Positions 13,154-24,944 of a stretch of 64,000 bases of DNA are shown here, piece after piece. Each line of letters starts with the position of its first letter. The first letter of the stretch is position 1. The DNA comes from Ricinus communis. Its lineage: Eukaryota; Streptophyta; Magnoliopsida; Malpighiales; Euphorbiaceae. Location of the stretch: NCBI RefSeq assembly GCF_019578655.1, contig NC_063260.1, forward strand, positions 28,296,888 to 28,360,887. The letters run 5' to 3'. The translations under genes and the position numbers were made by a program. The notes below the pieces were generated by a model, which was not told where the DNA came from, did not search any database, and was given only the letters and a program-made list of their open reading frames with translations.

Positions 13154-14590
13154 TTAAGCTAACCTTTGATTAATAAAATCCTTAAAAGCACCCAAGGCGA
13201 GCAAAGAAGAAGCAGGAAAGCCATGAACAAACTTGGAGCGAATGATATCAGCTCTTCGCTTGACCTCATCATCTCCCATTAGCCTGTGAATACCCTGAAT
13301 CACATTATCATCTGTTATCATCTTGGACATATCATCACTTACCATATAACCCATCTTCAGATAACTCACTACTAGCTTAGCATCATAGTACTGATCGCCT
13401 CTAATTGGCCATGCCAGAAATGGGACCCCACGTCCTATTGCTTCCACTGTTGAATTCCATCCACAGTGTGATAAAAAACCACCCGTTGATGGATGGCTCA
13501 GTATCAGCAACTGTGGTGCCCATCCGCGTATTATCAAGCCCCTTTCCCCAACCTTTTTATCTAACCCATGTGGAAAGTAACCTTCTTCTGCTTTTACAGT
13601 ACCAGGTGGACCCGGTCTACCAGAACCGGGTTGGATGACCCAAATAAAAGGTCCTGTCCATGCTTCTATTGCGGCTGCCAAATGTGGATACTCCTCCATT
13701 GTTGGACCCAATTCACTGCCGAACGAAATGTATATAACCGATCTTTCCGCTTTTGAGTCTAGCCAATCCATGACTTGATCTTCCGTCACGGTAGACCCTC
13801 GGTTGGACCGGATTTCACGGTCATGAAGAATTGAACCGGCTGATTCCCAGTACTTTTGGGGCAACAGCGGGCCGATTCCCCAAACCGGTTTTCGGATTTC
13901 ATTAGCGACGTATTCTATGAAGGGACGCTCAAGATCATCACAGGTGTTGATTATCAATGCTATGGAATCCTCTGTATCATCTACCCATGGTGGTCTTTCC
14001 CCAGGATTTGGCGGACCGAATTTTTTTGATCCGCCGACACCGCCACCACCCTGAGGTCCACCATGAGGCCGGCGCTTAATATCAGAGACAGTAAGAGCCA
14101 TCTGTTCGGGTAGACCGGGAATTAAACGGAGTTCCCCAGGTTTGAGATCAATGGGGTGGGCTTTCCAAGTGGCATATTCCATGGCAGTGGAGCAAGCACC
14201 AGAAGTGAAAAAGCCAACGGTTGCAACTTGAAATTTCTTGAAGACTTGAGAGGTCCAACCCATGACGAGAAGGACATCAACTATGGCACAAACGGGTAGG
14301 CTTTGGGTTCGGGAAGAGAGGAGAGATTCCAGCCCAAGAGACAATTGGATTTGGTCGTTGTGCATTTTATGGAATGGGTGAGAAAAGGACTGTGGTGGAG
14401 ATTGTATCTGTGCAACTTCAATAAGAGGATTTTCATGGCGCAAAGAGGCAGGTATGGAAGAGGAGAGATCAGAAAAAATGACGAGAACGATTTTGAAATT
14501 AAGAGAAGCTGCCAAGTGCTTGCATAGCTCTAGACAAGGGAGGAGATGGCCTTGCCCAAATGCTGGAACCACAAATATCTCTCTTGACAT
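13154..14590 (-). CDS. Family 1 UDP-glycosyltransferase (plant secondary metabolism)
   Basis: Intronless 478-residue enzyme that should transfer a sugar, probably glucose, from a UDP-sugar to a small acceptor in the cytosol. Seen: the N-terminal acceptor half starts MSREIFVVPAFGQGHLLP, with His15 at the usual catalytic position. The 44-residue PSPG sugar-donor box spans about 357-400: WAPQ, HCGWNS at 375-380, Glu383, ending Asp399-Gln400. A final Gln generally goes with UDP-glucose preference. Length is normal. Residues about 176-201 form an unusually Gly/Pro-rich insertion. A TATA-like CTCTATATTA lies about 90 bases upstream of the ATG. The acceptor cannot be read from sequence; lignans are an idea only because two lignan reductase genes lie 5-11 kb away. 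I do not assign a UGT family number. Confidence 0.93.
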   Translation of the reverse strand: MSREIFVVPAFGQGHLLPCLELCKHLAASLNFKIVLVIFSDLSSSIPASLRHENPLIEVAQIQSPPQSFSHPFHKMHNDQIQLSLGLESLLSSRTQSLPVCAIVDVLLVMGWTSQVFKKFQVATVGFFTSGACSTAMEYATWKAHPIDLKPGELRLIPGLPEQMALTVSDIKRRPHGGPQGGGGVGGSKKFGPPNPGERPPWVDDTEDSIALIINTCDDLERPFIEYVANEIRKPVWGIGPLLPQKYWESAGSILHDREIRSNRGSTVTEDQVMDWLDSKAERSVIYISFGSELGPTMEEYPHLAAAIEAWTGPFIWVIQPGSGRPGPPGTVKAEEGYFPHGLDKKVGERGLIIRGWAPQLLILSHPSTGGFLSHCGWNSTVEAIGRGVPFLAWPIRGDQYYDAKLVVSYLKMGYMVSDDMSKMITDDNVIQGIHRLMGDDEVKRRADIIRSKFVHGFPASSLLALGAFKDFINQRLA

Positions 14591-15058
14591 TTGTTAGTTA
14601 TGATTTTGCGTGTTTTGGGTTGTGGGTAAAACAAGCTTAGAAAAAAGTGGAGTGTAAAAGACAGATATTACAAGCGAGTAATATAGAGAGAGAGGATGGG
14701 GAAGAAGGAGAAGAAGAGAGGGTTTGACTGTTTGTTGTGGGAGGAAGAGGATGTGGTGTTGGTGAGGTTAGCTGTAAAAATTGTTTGTCTGTATCCAATA
14801 CTATTTGGATTGGATTGGATTGGTTGAGCATGGAATGACACTTGGCTTTCTTTCTTCATTTCGGATCCACTTATTCATAAAGGAATCAATAATTTAAGTA
14901 ACGAGTATTCTTATAAGCTGCATTGCAGGAGAGTATGATTTAATGCACTAGCTCACTTTATTTGAGAACTCCTTTTTGAAATTGGGGCAATACTACAAAT
15001 ACTAAACATGGTAACGAATAAAGAAGATTTAGTTCCGGAGCAGCTAATTACCAAATTC
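14591..15058. other. Spacer: glucosyltransferase promoter and LPA3 3' end
   Basis: Both flanking genes are on the minus strand, so this holds the glucosyltransferase promoter and leader and the LPA3 3' UTR. A pyrimidine-rich leader and a TATA-like motif (CTCTATATTA on the minus strand, about 14679-14688) are visible. No gene was seen. Confidence 0.5.
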
Positions 15059-18000
15059 TCAAGCTGATGGCAGAATATCAAGGGCAACTTCCTTCAGTGA
15101 TGGCATGGATTCCTGCTGATGCAAACAAATGCTTTCTTTCTTTACTTTTCTTAAAACTTTCCATGGGCCCGGATAGCACCTAGTGCAGAAAATAAGGCAT
15201 CGTGAAAAAAAAAAGAAAAAGATTTTAGTTTTGGAAAGGATAAAATAACTGAGAACTGATAGATTGATGACTCAGTCAAGCACAAATTCAAAGAATAATT
15301 AGCTAGCAGACCTGAAAAGAGTTCCTCCCTTGCGTCCTTTAAAATTGTGAATGTAATACACAGTTTCCATCACTGGGAAGAGCGTCTTCAAAAGAGAGGC
15401 CAGCTTAGGATAGAAAAAGGATGGATAATCTTTCTTCCTTCAAGGACAACAATCCATTTTTTGGAAAAACCAAAACAAAATAGGGTCAAGTCTATCATTC
15501 AAGTTGCAATTGAAAAATCATTGGAACTTCTTCTACTAGAAGAAAATGGGTTAAGATTTTCCTATCCAAAATTTAATATTAAACTTTTAGATAGTGATGA
15601 AAAAGCATGGGACAAATCTGCTGGACAGTGAATAGATTAAAATAGAATTTAAATGATAAAAATTAAACAAGCTAACACAGCTGAAGGATACAGCCAGATC
15701 GTATACGATCAAGTTCACCATTGAATATAATCATTTTTCTTGTTGTGTTCACAACAGCTTCGTTGTAAAGTTCTTCCACCACAAGCATTTCTGGATTGCA
15801 AATGAATAGCATAAATGTAAATGCAGCAGAGATTAAGTCCTCAAAATGGCATGTTTGAAGCTACCATTGACATTAAAGTAAGGATAGGCGACCAGGAATA
15901 GTTCATCTTCTGGCTTCACACGATCTGTCATTTTGATTTTCTCAACAAAACCAAAGTCCTCGAAAAATGATGGCTTTGTCAAATAATCCAACTTAAGAGA
16001 AGATCCTCCAAAGGCTGATTCCCTTGCAAATTTAACTTCGTTTGCCTCTGGGAAAAACTGGAACAATTTGGTTTGCAGATTCCATTAAATTCTTAAAATG
16101 CTGTAAAAGAGAATGGAAAAAGTATATGCATGGTTGAACCTCCGGAAAAAAAAAAATTAATTAAAAGATGCAGCAAAAAAGGAAAAAGAAAAGAAAAGAA
16201 AGCAACATCCTGAAAGATGGCAACCATGAGTAGATGATGCAGATATCGAGTAAGGTAAAACATTCCATGTCGGACCAAAAGTGATGATTTACAAAATTAT
16301 TTAGAGTTTCAGACCAACCTTGGCAAACATGCATGTTTAGATGAAACTATCCAAACTCTTAATTGAGAACAGATCATGACTGCTTACTACCATATTCTAA
16401 ATCATATCAAGTGTCGCAAACACCATGAACTGACCAGATTAGATAAGACTCACAAGTGCATTACACTCCAACAGCAGCATGAACAGATACTTAAAATCTT
16501 TATTTATGATGTTTAAATTTGCTAAGAGAGAGATACACAGAATGACTAATAATTATTCAATAGATAGAATGTATTTTTCAGTGAAATATCTCTAGATAAA
16601 CTCTTCAACTTCTGTACTCCAGTTGTCATGAGTAAACACTGCTAAAGGCTTCTCTTGGTTCTATATGAAACAATTAAGAAATGCCATTAGTTTTTCTTCT
16701 CTTTTTTTTTTTTTTTAATTTTCATTTGAGGCAAGGAATAGGATCGGCCTCAATTTGGGCATTTGTAGCAGGAGCTACTGGCACTAAATCCAACCTTGAA
16801 CACTTCACACATGCTATTCTTGATTTATATTGGAAGTGCTCAACCTTTTGCACCAGCACATCAACCTATGTATACTGAACAGAGTTGTGCCAACTCAATT
16901 GCACCTCTCTCCACTCAAAATTGCTCATGCGACATTATGTATTTAACTGTCAAGCAATCACCCAATCATCAAGATGAAAATTTAAATTTGAACTGCAGCT
17001 AACAGATTTAGTGTCATCTTTATTAGAAGAAGAAAAGTAAAATTTCATGATAATAAGAAAATGATCAGTAGGACAATCATTTAACGCAAGCATTAATATA
17101 ACAGTTTAACTTCTACAAATAAGAAATTAAGGTGTAGGAACAAAACAAAATCACACCCTTAGATCCTCTTTTTCCTTATTATTTCCCCAAAACAGTTCTA
17201 TGAATGTGCATCGTGAACAGCAGCAACAAGAGGATACATGATTGCTCCATCTTATGTTTGGTAAAGATCCAGAAGAAACTTCTATCCAAACGGTACAGCG
17301 AATTACTGGAATAATGGGTAACCAAAAAATATTATCTAAGATATTTACTTACAACTCGGGTTCGTGCAGCTTTCTCAGGACTTACAAAGCGATCGCAAAA
17401 TTGACGTATTAACTGCATGCTTTCAGTCATTTCTATACCCCCTTCACCATCACCTGATAAGAGGCACTAGATTGAGAGTAAAATTAAAACTAAAATGATA
17501 TAATAAGAGAAGAAATAAAAAGGAAGCAAAGCGAACCTGGTACAGATTCAAGTCCAGCTGTTGGGAATTCAATCTCCTATAACAGGCATATTAAGAGATT
17601 GCAGATAATTAGCGACCCTGCTGTTGAGAATAACTAAACTGGAGAATACTAATACCAACCATCAGTTGTTTACCGTCCTTCAGAGCCAAATCAGTTGCTT
17701 TCTTGGCCTGTTTGTTAGCAGTCACATAAGTCTAAAGTTAGAAACTTTTCAACTGGAATAGCACCAACCCTACTAGAAATAAAATGCAACAAATCCGAGA
17801 AACAAAGATTGCGAAATCAAAATTAGTTTGTAACAAACAACAGGCCCTTCATCAAATTAAAAGCTTCAAATAAGTCACATCTTGATTCAATTTAAACCAA
17901 TTGCACAGAGAAAAAGGGTTCTGTTCTGAGAGACGAATGCTTTACCTGTACAAGAAGTTCTTCATAATCACGGGGGAGTGGGACGTCAGACTCAACTGAT

Positions 18001-18256
18001 GAGGAACTCCCATTTCTTGAAACTCTCAATGCACTACTCATTCTCCCAATATGATGATTATCATTCTTTATCCATAACCTCTCAATATCAAACCGGACAG
18101 CCTACAACAGATAAAATACAGACGTATCTTTCATAATAAAAGGTTAGAAGTTTTCATACTCTAGAATAAGATATACGTTACCTTTGTATTTGCGAGCGAA
18201 GAGACCGATGAGAATGGAACAGAGGACGCAAGCGTGCTGCTGTTGGATAACGCCAT
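15059..18256 (-). CDS. LPA3: LOW PSII ACCUMULATION 3-like, chloroplastic (DUF1995)
   Basis: Photosystem II assembly factor; in Arabidopsis LPA3 works with LPA2 to help insert CP43 into PSII. Nine exons on the minus strand: 18256-18182, 18101-17946, 17707-17660, 17576-17537, 17453-17353, 16057-15865, 15790-15692, 15429-15312, 15179-15059. They give 316 residues. Seen: a Ser/Ala-rich N-terminus (MALSNSSTLASS) typical of a chloroplast transit peptide, then the DUF1995 core with EIEFPTAGLESVPGDGEGG, FFPEANEVKFA, DELFLVAYPYFNVNEM and VYYIHNFKG, ending DILPSA. Intron 5 (16058-17352) is 1.3 kb and holds no recognisable gene. Exon 7 ends GGC T before GTATCC; an alternative GC donor three bases earlier was discarded because only the GT choice gives the conserved Gly-Tyr-Tyr-Pro. 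The neighbours do not suggest a shared pathway. Confidence 0.92.
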
Positions 18257-19121
18257 TTTTCAACCACAAGGCATAAGTGTAGCATTTTCCACTTGCTTTA
18301 GACTTGGCATCACACTAGTAGACACAGTTGCTCGATGTTTACAGTAGTAGACATAATTTTTTTTTTTCGATGTATTTATTAATTTTAAATAATAAAATTA
18401 TATTAATAATCAAATATTAAAATAAAATAATCATATATAAATATCAATTTCCTATTAATTGTGTCAATCACATGCCTGCTTCTGCATGCATCCACATATA
18501 TTGATTCTCTAATAATTAATATATTTAATGAATTAAATATTTATTAACTTGTTAAATTTATAAATATTAAAAATTTAAATAATTACTAAACATAATATAT
18601 TACATAAATTTAAAACAAATAAATTATTATATAATAATGACTTTATATTTTAATTAAATTTATATTGTAGTTTTTAACTAAATAAGTAATTATAAAAAAA
18701 TACATAAATACTCTAAACAAAATTTATTCATTATTGAATAACCTTTAAATTTAACAGAATCATTTATTTTGTTTTTAATATTTTATATATCAATAATAAT
18801 ATAAACCATCTTCTCTTGCTCATAGATAATCAATAATATTGATATTATTAAAATTTATAAATATTAAATAATAGAATTATTAATTCTCTTATTTCATTCT
18901 CAAGAAATTATTAATTTATTATGATGGAAAAACTATAAAAGCCAAAAGAAAAAAAAAGAAAAAAAAAAAAGGAAAGAGAGGGCAATAATGTAAATTTTAT
19001 TGGATAAGGGGATAGAGGTGTCTCTTCCCTCCTAGTTTCACGACTGTAGAGAGAGAATTCAGAATTTATATTAAAACAAAACACACATCCATCATCTTTA
19101 TGAATTCGATAAACTTCTGAG
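18257..19121. other. AT-rich spacer between LPA3 promoter and first PLR gene 3' end
   Basis: Very AT-rich sequence with many short A/T runs. It should include the LPA3 promoter near 18260-18350 and the 3' UTR of the reductase gene near 19000-19121. No open frame or RNA gene was recognised. Confidence 0.6.
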
Positions 19122-21193
19122 TTATAAATATCGGGTCAAATATTCTTCCACGGTGGTGTACTTGACTTCTGGATAAAGCCCAGTAGCTTCTTCTCCTTCT
19201 TCACCTATCTCAAAATTTGCAAGACATCCCTCGTAACAGACATGATAATAATGTGTCAACCCAACTTGCTCGGCGTAGTCTTGCCCTGTTAATCATTCCA
19301 ATTTCCAGGCTTGTTAGGATAATACAATGACTTTTGAAGAGATAGAATTCATTATCAATTTATTAGTTGAGTGTCACCTTTGATGGATTCAAGAAACACA
19401 TCCTTGGGGATTGTGGACTTGTGCAACTCTTTCCCAATGAGTCTCTCCCACGTCTCCACGACTTCTCTTTGAGACAGTATGTTTTCGGAAGGCCTAATGT
19501 ACAATGTCTTGTTCAGAGTACGAGGATCGTCAATGGTCTTCAAAGTGTAAATGGCTATATCGTCTTCTTCAACATAAATGGCCTTCTGATTGGCATCTCC
19601 AAGTAAAGTGACGTGATCCTCTGAAGGAATGATATGGCCCGGCTGACACAGGCCGCCAAGGAAGTATCCGGCGAAGCAGTTTGCAGAAACGTAGGTGTGT
19701 GGAATCTCAGCTTCTTCTATTGCTCTTCTTATCACCATTTTATCATCGAACGTTACTCTTCCAGGTTCCATTGCATTCTCCATTCTTGCTGGGTCGGTTC
19801 CAAATTCTGACGGCAAAAACCTCTGTTGTATTTTTGTTTGTTAATTACTGAGAAACCTCTTTTCAGAAATATCCTAAAATATCAGTTTTATTGTATAAAA
19901 ATCTTTATTTTTTAAAAAATTCTGCTTTTTTAATTTATTTATTTTTTGTTTTGCTTTGATTGTTTTCTAATTTTCTTTTATTGCTTTTTTAAAAAACAAT
20001 CAATACCGTAATTAAAAAAAAGAATTGCACCGTAATTTTTATAAAAAAAATAAAAAATATAAATATTTTTAATATTATTTCTTAATTATTTACTAGTTGC
20101 TTATATTTAAGATAGGACTAGTTATATCAATAATTAGTTCTTTTCAAATAAAAAAAATATTTTATTTCGATTTAATTATAAAAATTTCAATCGTGTGTTG
20201 AGAAATTAATAAAAATAAAATTTTTCACCAATCGAAAATGAATCTAATATATATAAATAGTGAAATTGAATATAAAATTCAATTATTGCAGATATAATTA
20301 TCCCTCAAATTGATCAAATAATATCGATGACAATGAATCAAGAGAAAAAAAGAAAAGTGGAATCAGATAATGGAAGATTAAAAGATGATATTGCTGCAGC
20401 ATGTAATCTTCTCCCTCTCCTTTCTTTTCATTTAATTTATTTGTTAAGAAATGTAACAGTAAATAAGTAATTTAAAGCATATAAATGGACTATACAAACC
20501 AAACGTCCAATTGAAAATTGATGCAAAGTCTTTTTATTTTCTTGATGAAGAAATGGCTTTGGTACCTACTTTCACTGTTTCTTAAAAGTTGGCTTCTTAT
20601 TTAAAATAAATATTCTTCATTATAAATACGTAATTCTAATTAAACTCTGTCAAGAAAAATAATTAATTATAAGGAGACACTCACTTGTAATTCGTTTCTA
20701 CTTTTTTTCAGCTGTTGGTTTTAGAAATCATGCAATTCAAAGTTTCCCAACAAAAGAAAATATACCATAAGAAATGGACACCGCTTCTGCATGTTAGCCA
20801 GCCGTAAGTAAATATTCCTACATTGTGAATGATTTTTGAATCACTTTATGGAAAATATACCTTAACATTTCCAGCTTCTTTAATAGCTTGAACAAGCTTG
20901 AGCTGAAGGAGGATCTGGTGGCTCCTAATATGAACACCAGAAATAGCACAAATGACAACATCAACTAACTTCACAGCATCCACAAGGCTCTTATGGTCAT
21001 CAAAAGAACCCTGCACAAGGTGGCATCCTTTCTTCTTGAACGACAGTAGCATTTGGACTTTGTCAATATCAACACCAATCTCTGCTCTATGAAATACGTA
21101 TGTTTCATGACCCAGGCTTAAACTTGCCTTCACCAACCTCTTTCCGAGGTACCCAGTTCCCCCTACTATCAGCACCTTGCTCTTCTTCTCCAT
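19122..21193 (-). CDS. Pinoresinol-lariciresinol reductase-like protein, copy 1
   Basis: NADPH-dependent reductase of the PLR / isoflavone reductase / PCBER family (atypical short-chain dehydrogenases). PLRs open the furofuran rings of pinoresinol and lariciresinol in lignan synthesis. Three exons: 21193-20861, 19822-19378, 19285-19122, giving 313 residues. Seen: the Rossmann motif GGTGYLG (Gly11, Gly14, Gly17), RFLPSEFG after the first intron, and catalytic Lys139 in FDDKMVIRRA. It is closer to PLR than to isoflavone reductase in its LLLSFKKKG and DDIAIYTLKTIDDPRTLNK stretches. Unlike its divergent neighbour at 23.6 kb, it lacks the intron after the GDANQK/GDGNVK position, so two ancestral exons are fused without frame damage. 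Intron 1 is 1.04 kb. Product specificity cannot be deduced. Confidence 0.92.
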
Positions 21194-23597
21194 TATCTGG
21201 ATCTCTTTCCTACGTGCCTGGATGGAATGGAAGCTACTTATCTGCCATGGGATTACTTTTATATATATATGGTACTTGATGTTGCTTTAATTTGTAGTCT
21301 ATAACTTTGGGTTTAAACAAGTTTTGCTTTCCTTCTATGCTTCTCTTAGGGTTTTTTATTGCTGTCGTCCCCTAAACCAAGGAGCAAGGTTGACGTACGT
21401 GACTTTAGCTTCGGAGATAAACTTGCATATTCTCAATTTGCTTCCCTTGAAAAATAAGGTTTATAGTTTAAACTCAAAATTAGCTTTGTCTAAATTCAAA
21501 AACCTATCTTATCTTTAAATTCTACCCCGTAACTCGATTCTTGACCAATATTCGATTCTTCAGCTCAAGGATCAGGGATTATTTGGATAATTATTGGTAA
21601 CTATTGGAACGTAAATTTCAAAGGTACAAAGGGGAGTTATAGTAATTTCTCAAGTATTTACACATTGTAAGGAAGTGGAAAAGAGTTGGTAAAAATTAAA
21701 TGAAGGTATGGGAGAAAATAGAATTGTTATGAACATCAGGATATACAAGCCCAAATACTGAAAGACTCTTTAAAGTCCACTCCCAACCCCCATAAAACCC
21801 ACAAATCAACTTCGATTTATTACCGTATGTTTAATTGAAATTCATTAAAAAATTTGATCCGATGAAAAGACAATAAAAAAAATAAAATTATAAAATATAT
21901 TTTAATATTATAAATTATATTGACAAACTAATATAAAATTCATTTAATCTACTTTGTTAGAATTTAGTTTAGTTATAATCAATTTCTTAGAATTCATAGA
22001 TTTTATAAAATTCAACCAACACAATATAAGGATCTATTTAATAATTAATCATTATCATATATATTTCCACGGTTAAGTCAATTCTTTCAATCATTAGGTG
22101 AACATTTAAATTTTATTTAATTATTTGTTTCTATACAATAAAATCCTCACCTTTAAATTAATATTTACGTTTAGTGCTTGCAAAATCTATAACTTCCAAT
22201 TTACAGCTTTTAATTTTTTAGCTTGCAAAAACTTTCGCTTTCAACCTATAATTATTAGTTTCCAATAATACCTTTTCTAGCTGATTTTAACTCTTTAACT
22301 CATTAATATTGTTTTTTAACTTATTTTATTATTCAAGCTTAACTTTTTGCTTATTATTTAGCTTAGCAATTGAGTTGGCAAAACTGAATCAGCTTAATTA
22401 AGAGTCAAAGTAATCTAGATATTTTTATACTCGTACAAATTTTAAAATTTAAAGTTAAAAACATTATACATTCTATAATCGAATCGAATCACGTTCATTA
22501 ACTTTACAAAGATAATTTATCTCTAGCATGATGGGTGTATGAATAGTAACGAGAAAGCTAAAAATTACATCACATACTTTTTTAAAAAAAGGGGAAAAAG
22601 TAACAAATCAATTAGAGTGAATAAGATATGAAGGCTGTAATCACAAAGCAAAGTTTTACAGTGCTATAGAAATGGGTTTCATTGAGGCACATATGGAATT
22701 GGTTTTAGCAATAATTTGGCCGACAGACAAAATATAGTGAGGGAAAAAATGAAGAAGCAAATAAGTCAATTTTTATTTGAAAGTATTTATATAAAATTAA
22801 AAAGATGATCAGAAAGTGTTTTTTAATTAAATAGACATGAGAAACTTATTGATTTTATTAAAAAGTTAAAAGAAAATATGAAGAGAATACATTTTCTTTT
22901 AACTTTTAGTAATTTGACTTCTTAGCAGCCTCTGCATAGAAAAACAAATTAGAAAACGTAATCCGACGTTAATAAATAGGGGCTGGTCAAAAGAGGGGAA
23001 AAAAGATAGAAAGAAGTTTGAGATTTTGATAAAAGGACAAATTTCAATTAGCAAAGAGCTTTAAAAATGGGAACGGGACGGTTTGATTTCCTCTTGATAC
23101 GACCGGATTCATTTAATATGAGAGGATTAGGTGTGGTTATAAAGAGAATTAGATTTGACAGCTAGGAGAATAAGACCACCTTCAATCAGAGCATTTGGTG
23201 TTCCATCACAGGTCAATTTGTTCGATTTTTATAGCCATTTTCAAGCATTATTTAGGACCGACTTTTCTTGGCTGGTTTGATTGAAAAATACAAATTGCCA
23301 ATTTTCCACAGGGTGGAAGAATAACCTGAAAACTCTGTTCTACTTTCTGCGCAGCTAAAAGGGACAGTTTGACATTAGACCGCATGTTAATTTCAGTTCC
23401 ACAAATTTCATTGTTCAGAAATATTTTATAATTATTATGATTTACCAACTCAAGAGTAACTTGTACTACAGGAGAATATTTGCATAGTTGGAAAATTGAT
23501 ATTTATATTAGAAATATTCGAGTCCTGAAATATTCCTAGTTGTCTGTGACTCTAGATAATCTGGAAATTTTATCAAAAGAAGAGAAGAAATTAAGGT
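21194..23597. other. 2.4 kb divergent promoter region between two PLR-type genes
   Basis: The two reductase genes start at either end and point outwards. A clear TATA box serves the left gene; a weaker TTTATATTA at about 23502-23510 precedes the right gene by about 90 bases. The middle (about 21800-22500) is very AT-rich. No coding region or recognisable transposon was found. Confidence 0.6.
21257..21270 (-). promoter_or_regulatory. TATA box of PLR-like copy 1
   Basis: On the minus strand this reads ATATATATATAAAA, about 65-78 bases before the start codon at 21193. That implies a short leader of roughly 30-40 bases. Confidence 0.65.
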
Positions 23598-24944
23598 ATG
23601 GAAAAGAGCAGGGTTCTTGTTGTTGGGGGAACTGGGTATATTGGTAGGAGAATTGTGAAAGCGAGCTTGGCGCATGGCCACATCACCTATGTCCTTCAAC
23701 GCCATGAAATAGGGCTTGACATTGAGAAGCTGCAACTCCTATTGTCGTTTAAGAAGCAAGGAGCTCACCTCGTACAAGGATCCTTTTCTGATCATAAAAG
23801 CCTTGTTGAAGCTGTGAAATTGGTTGATGTCGTCATCTGTACCATGTCTGGTGTTCATTTCCGAAGCCACAACCTTCTCATGCAGCTTAAACTTGTTGAG
23901 GCCATCAAAGAAGCAGGAAATATTAAGGTATTCCACATACATATATATGTTCTTCTTTCTTTATGATGCTTGTGGAAAAATAGAATTAATTGTCTCGTCG
24001 TGCCATGTACAAACTTAAAACTCTTATCATCGGTTAATTATTTTTCTATTTCAAATTAAATCAATTCTGTTTGTCGGGTATTATATGCTTTGAAAATGAC
24101 TGAACACAGAAATTGGTTGTAGCGTTTCTTGCCATCAGAATTTGGTATGGATCCAGCCCTGATGGGAGACGCGTTAGAACCAGGAAGAGAGACATTTGAT
24201 CAGAAAATGATAGTGAGGAAAGCAATAGAAGAAGCTAACATACCCTTCACTTACGTCTCTGCTAACTGCTTCGCCGGTTACTTCGTCGGCAATCTGTCAC
24301 AGCTTGAAAGGCTTACTCCTCCGACAGACAAAGTATGTATTTTCGGGGACGGAAACGTCAAGGGTAAGTGGATTCGTTTTTATCTTTACATATATATTAC
24401 AAGATAATAGACAATAATTTGACGATATCATTTTAATTAATCAACTAGCTAGCTAGCTAATGAAAATGGTGTTTATTTGTCTTATGCTCAGTGGTATTTA
24501 TGGATGAAGATGACGTTGCAACATACACCATCAAAGCAATAGATGATCCTCGAACTCTGAACAAGACGTTATATCTAAAGCCACCGGAAAACATCCTCAC
24601 GCAAAGACAAATAGTTGAGATGTGGGAGAAGCTGTCTGGGAAGACCCTGGAAAAAACAAGCGTCTCTGCCCCAGAATTCCTGGCCTGCATGAAAGGTACT
24701 TCTAATTGGTATGTCGGAAATCAAATCATAGCTAAACAAATAGATTTTTGTAATCAAGAGTGTTTGTTTGAGGATTGCAGATGCGGATCATGCAGCCCGA
24801 GCAGGAATAGGGCATTTCTATCATATATTCTATGAAGGTTGCTTGACAAACTTTGAGATAGGAAAAGATGGAGCAGAAGCTTCAAATCTTTATCCAGAAG
24901 TCGAGTATACACGCATGGATGAGTATTTGAAAGCATATATTTAA
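23598..24944 (+). CDS. Pinoresinol-lariciresinol reductase, copy 2
   Basis: NADPH-dependent lignan reductase. Four exons: 23598-23927, 24123-24363, 24492-24695, 24781-24944, giving 312 residues, the normal PLR length. Seen: Rossmann motif GGTGYIG (Gly10, Gly13, Gly16), GLDIEKLQLLLSFKKQGAHL, RFLPSEFGMDPALMGDALEP, catalytic Lys138 in TFDQKMIVRKA (the position of the known catalytic Lys in PLRs), and C-terminal YHIFYEGCLTNFEIG. It resembles characterised PLRs more closely than copy 1. Exon 2 ends in AAG G before GTAAGT, and exon 3 resumes with TG GTA to give Val-Val-Phe-Met. The gene is divergent from copy 1, so the pair looks like an inverted local duplication. Whether it reduces pinoresinol, lariciresinol or both, and its stereospecificity, cannot be told. 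Confidence 0.94.

Noticed and set aside
15688..15695. GC-AG intron in LPA3 (exon 7 ending before GCTGTA)
   Set aside because: A normal GT donor three bases later gives the conserved Gly-Tyr-Tyr-Pro across the junction.
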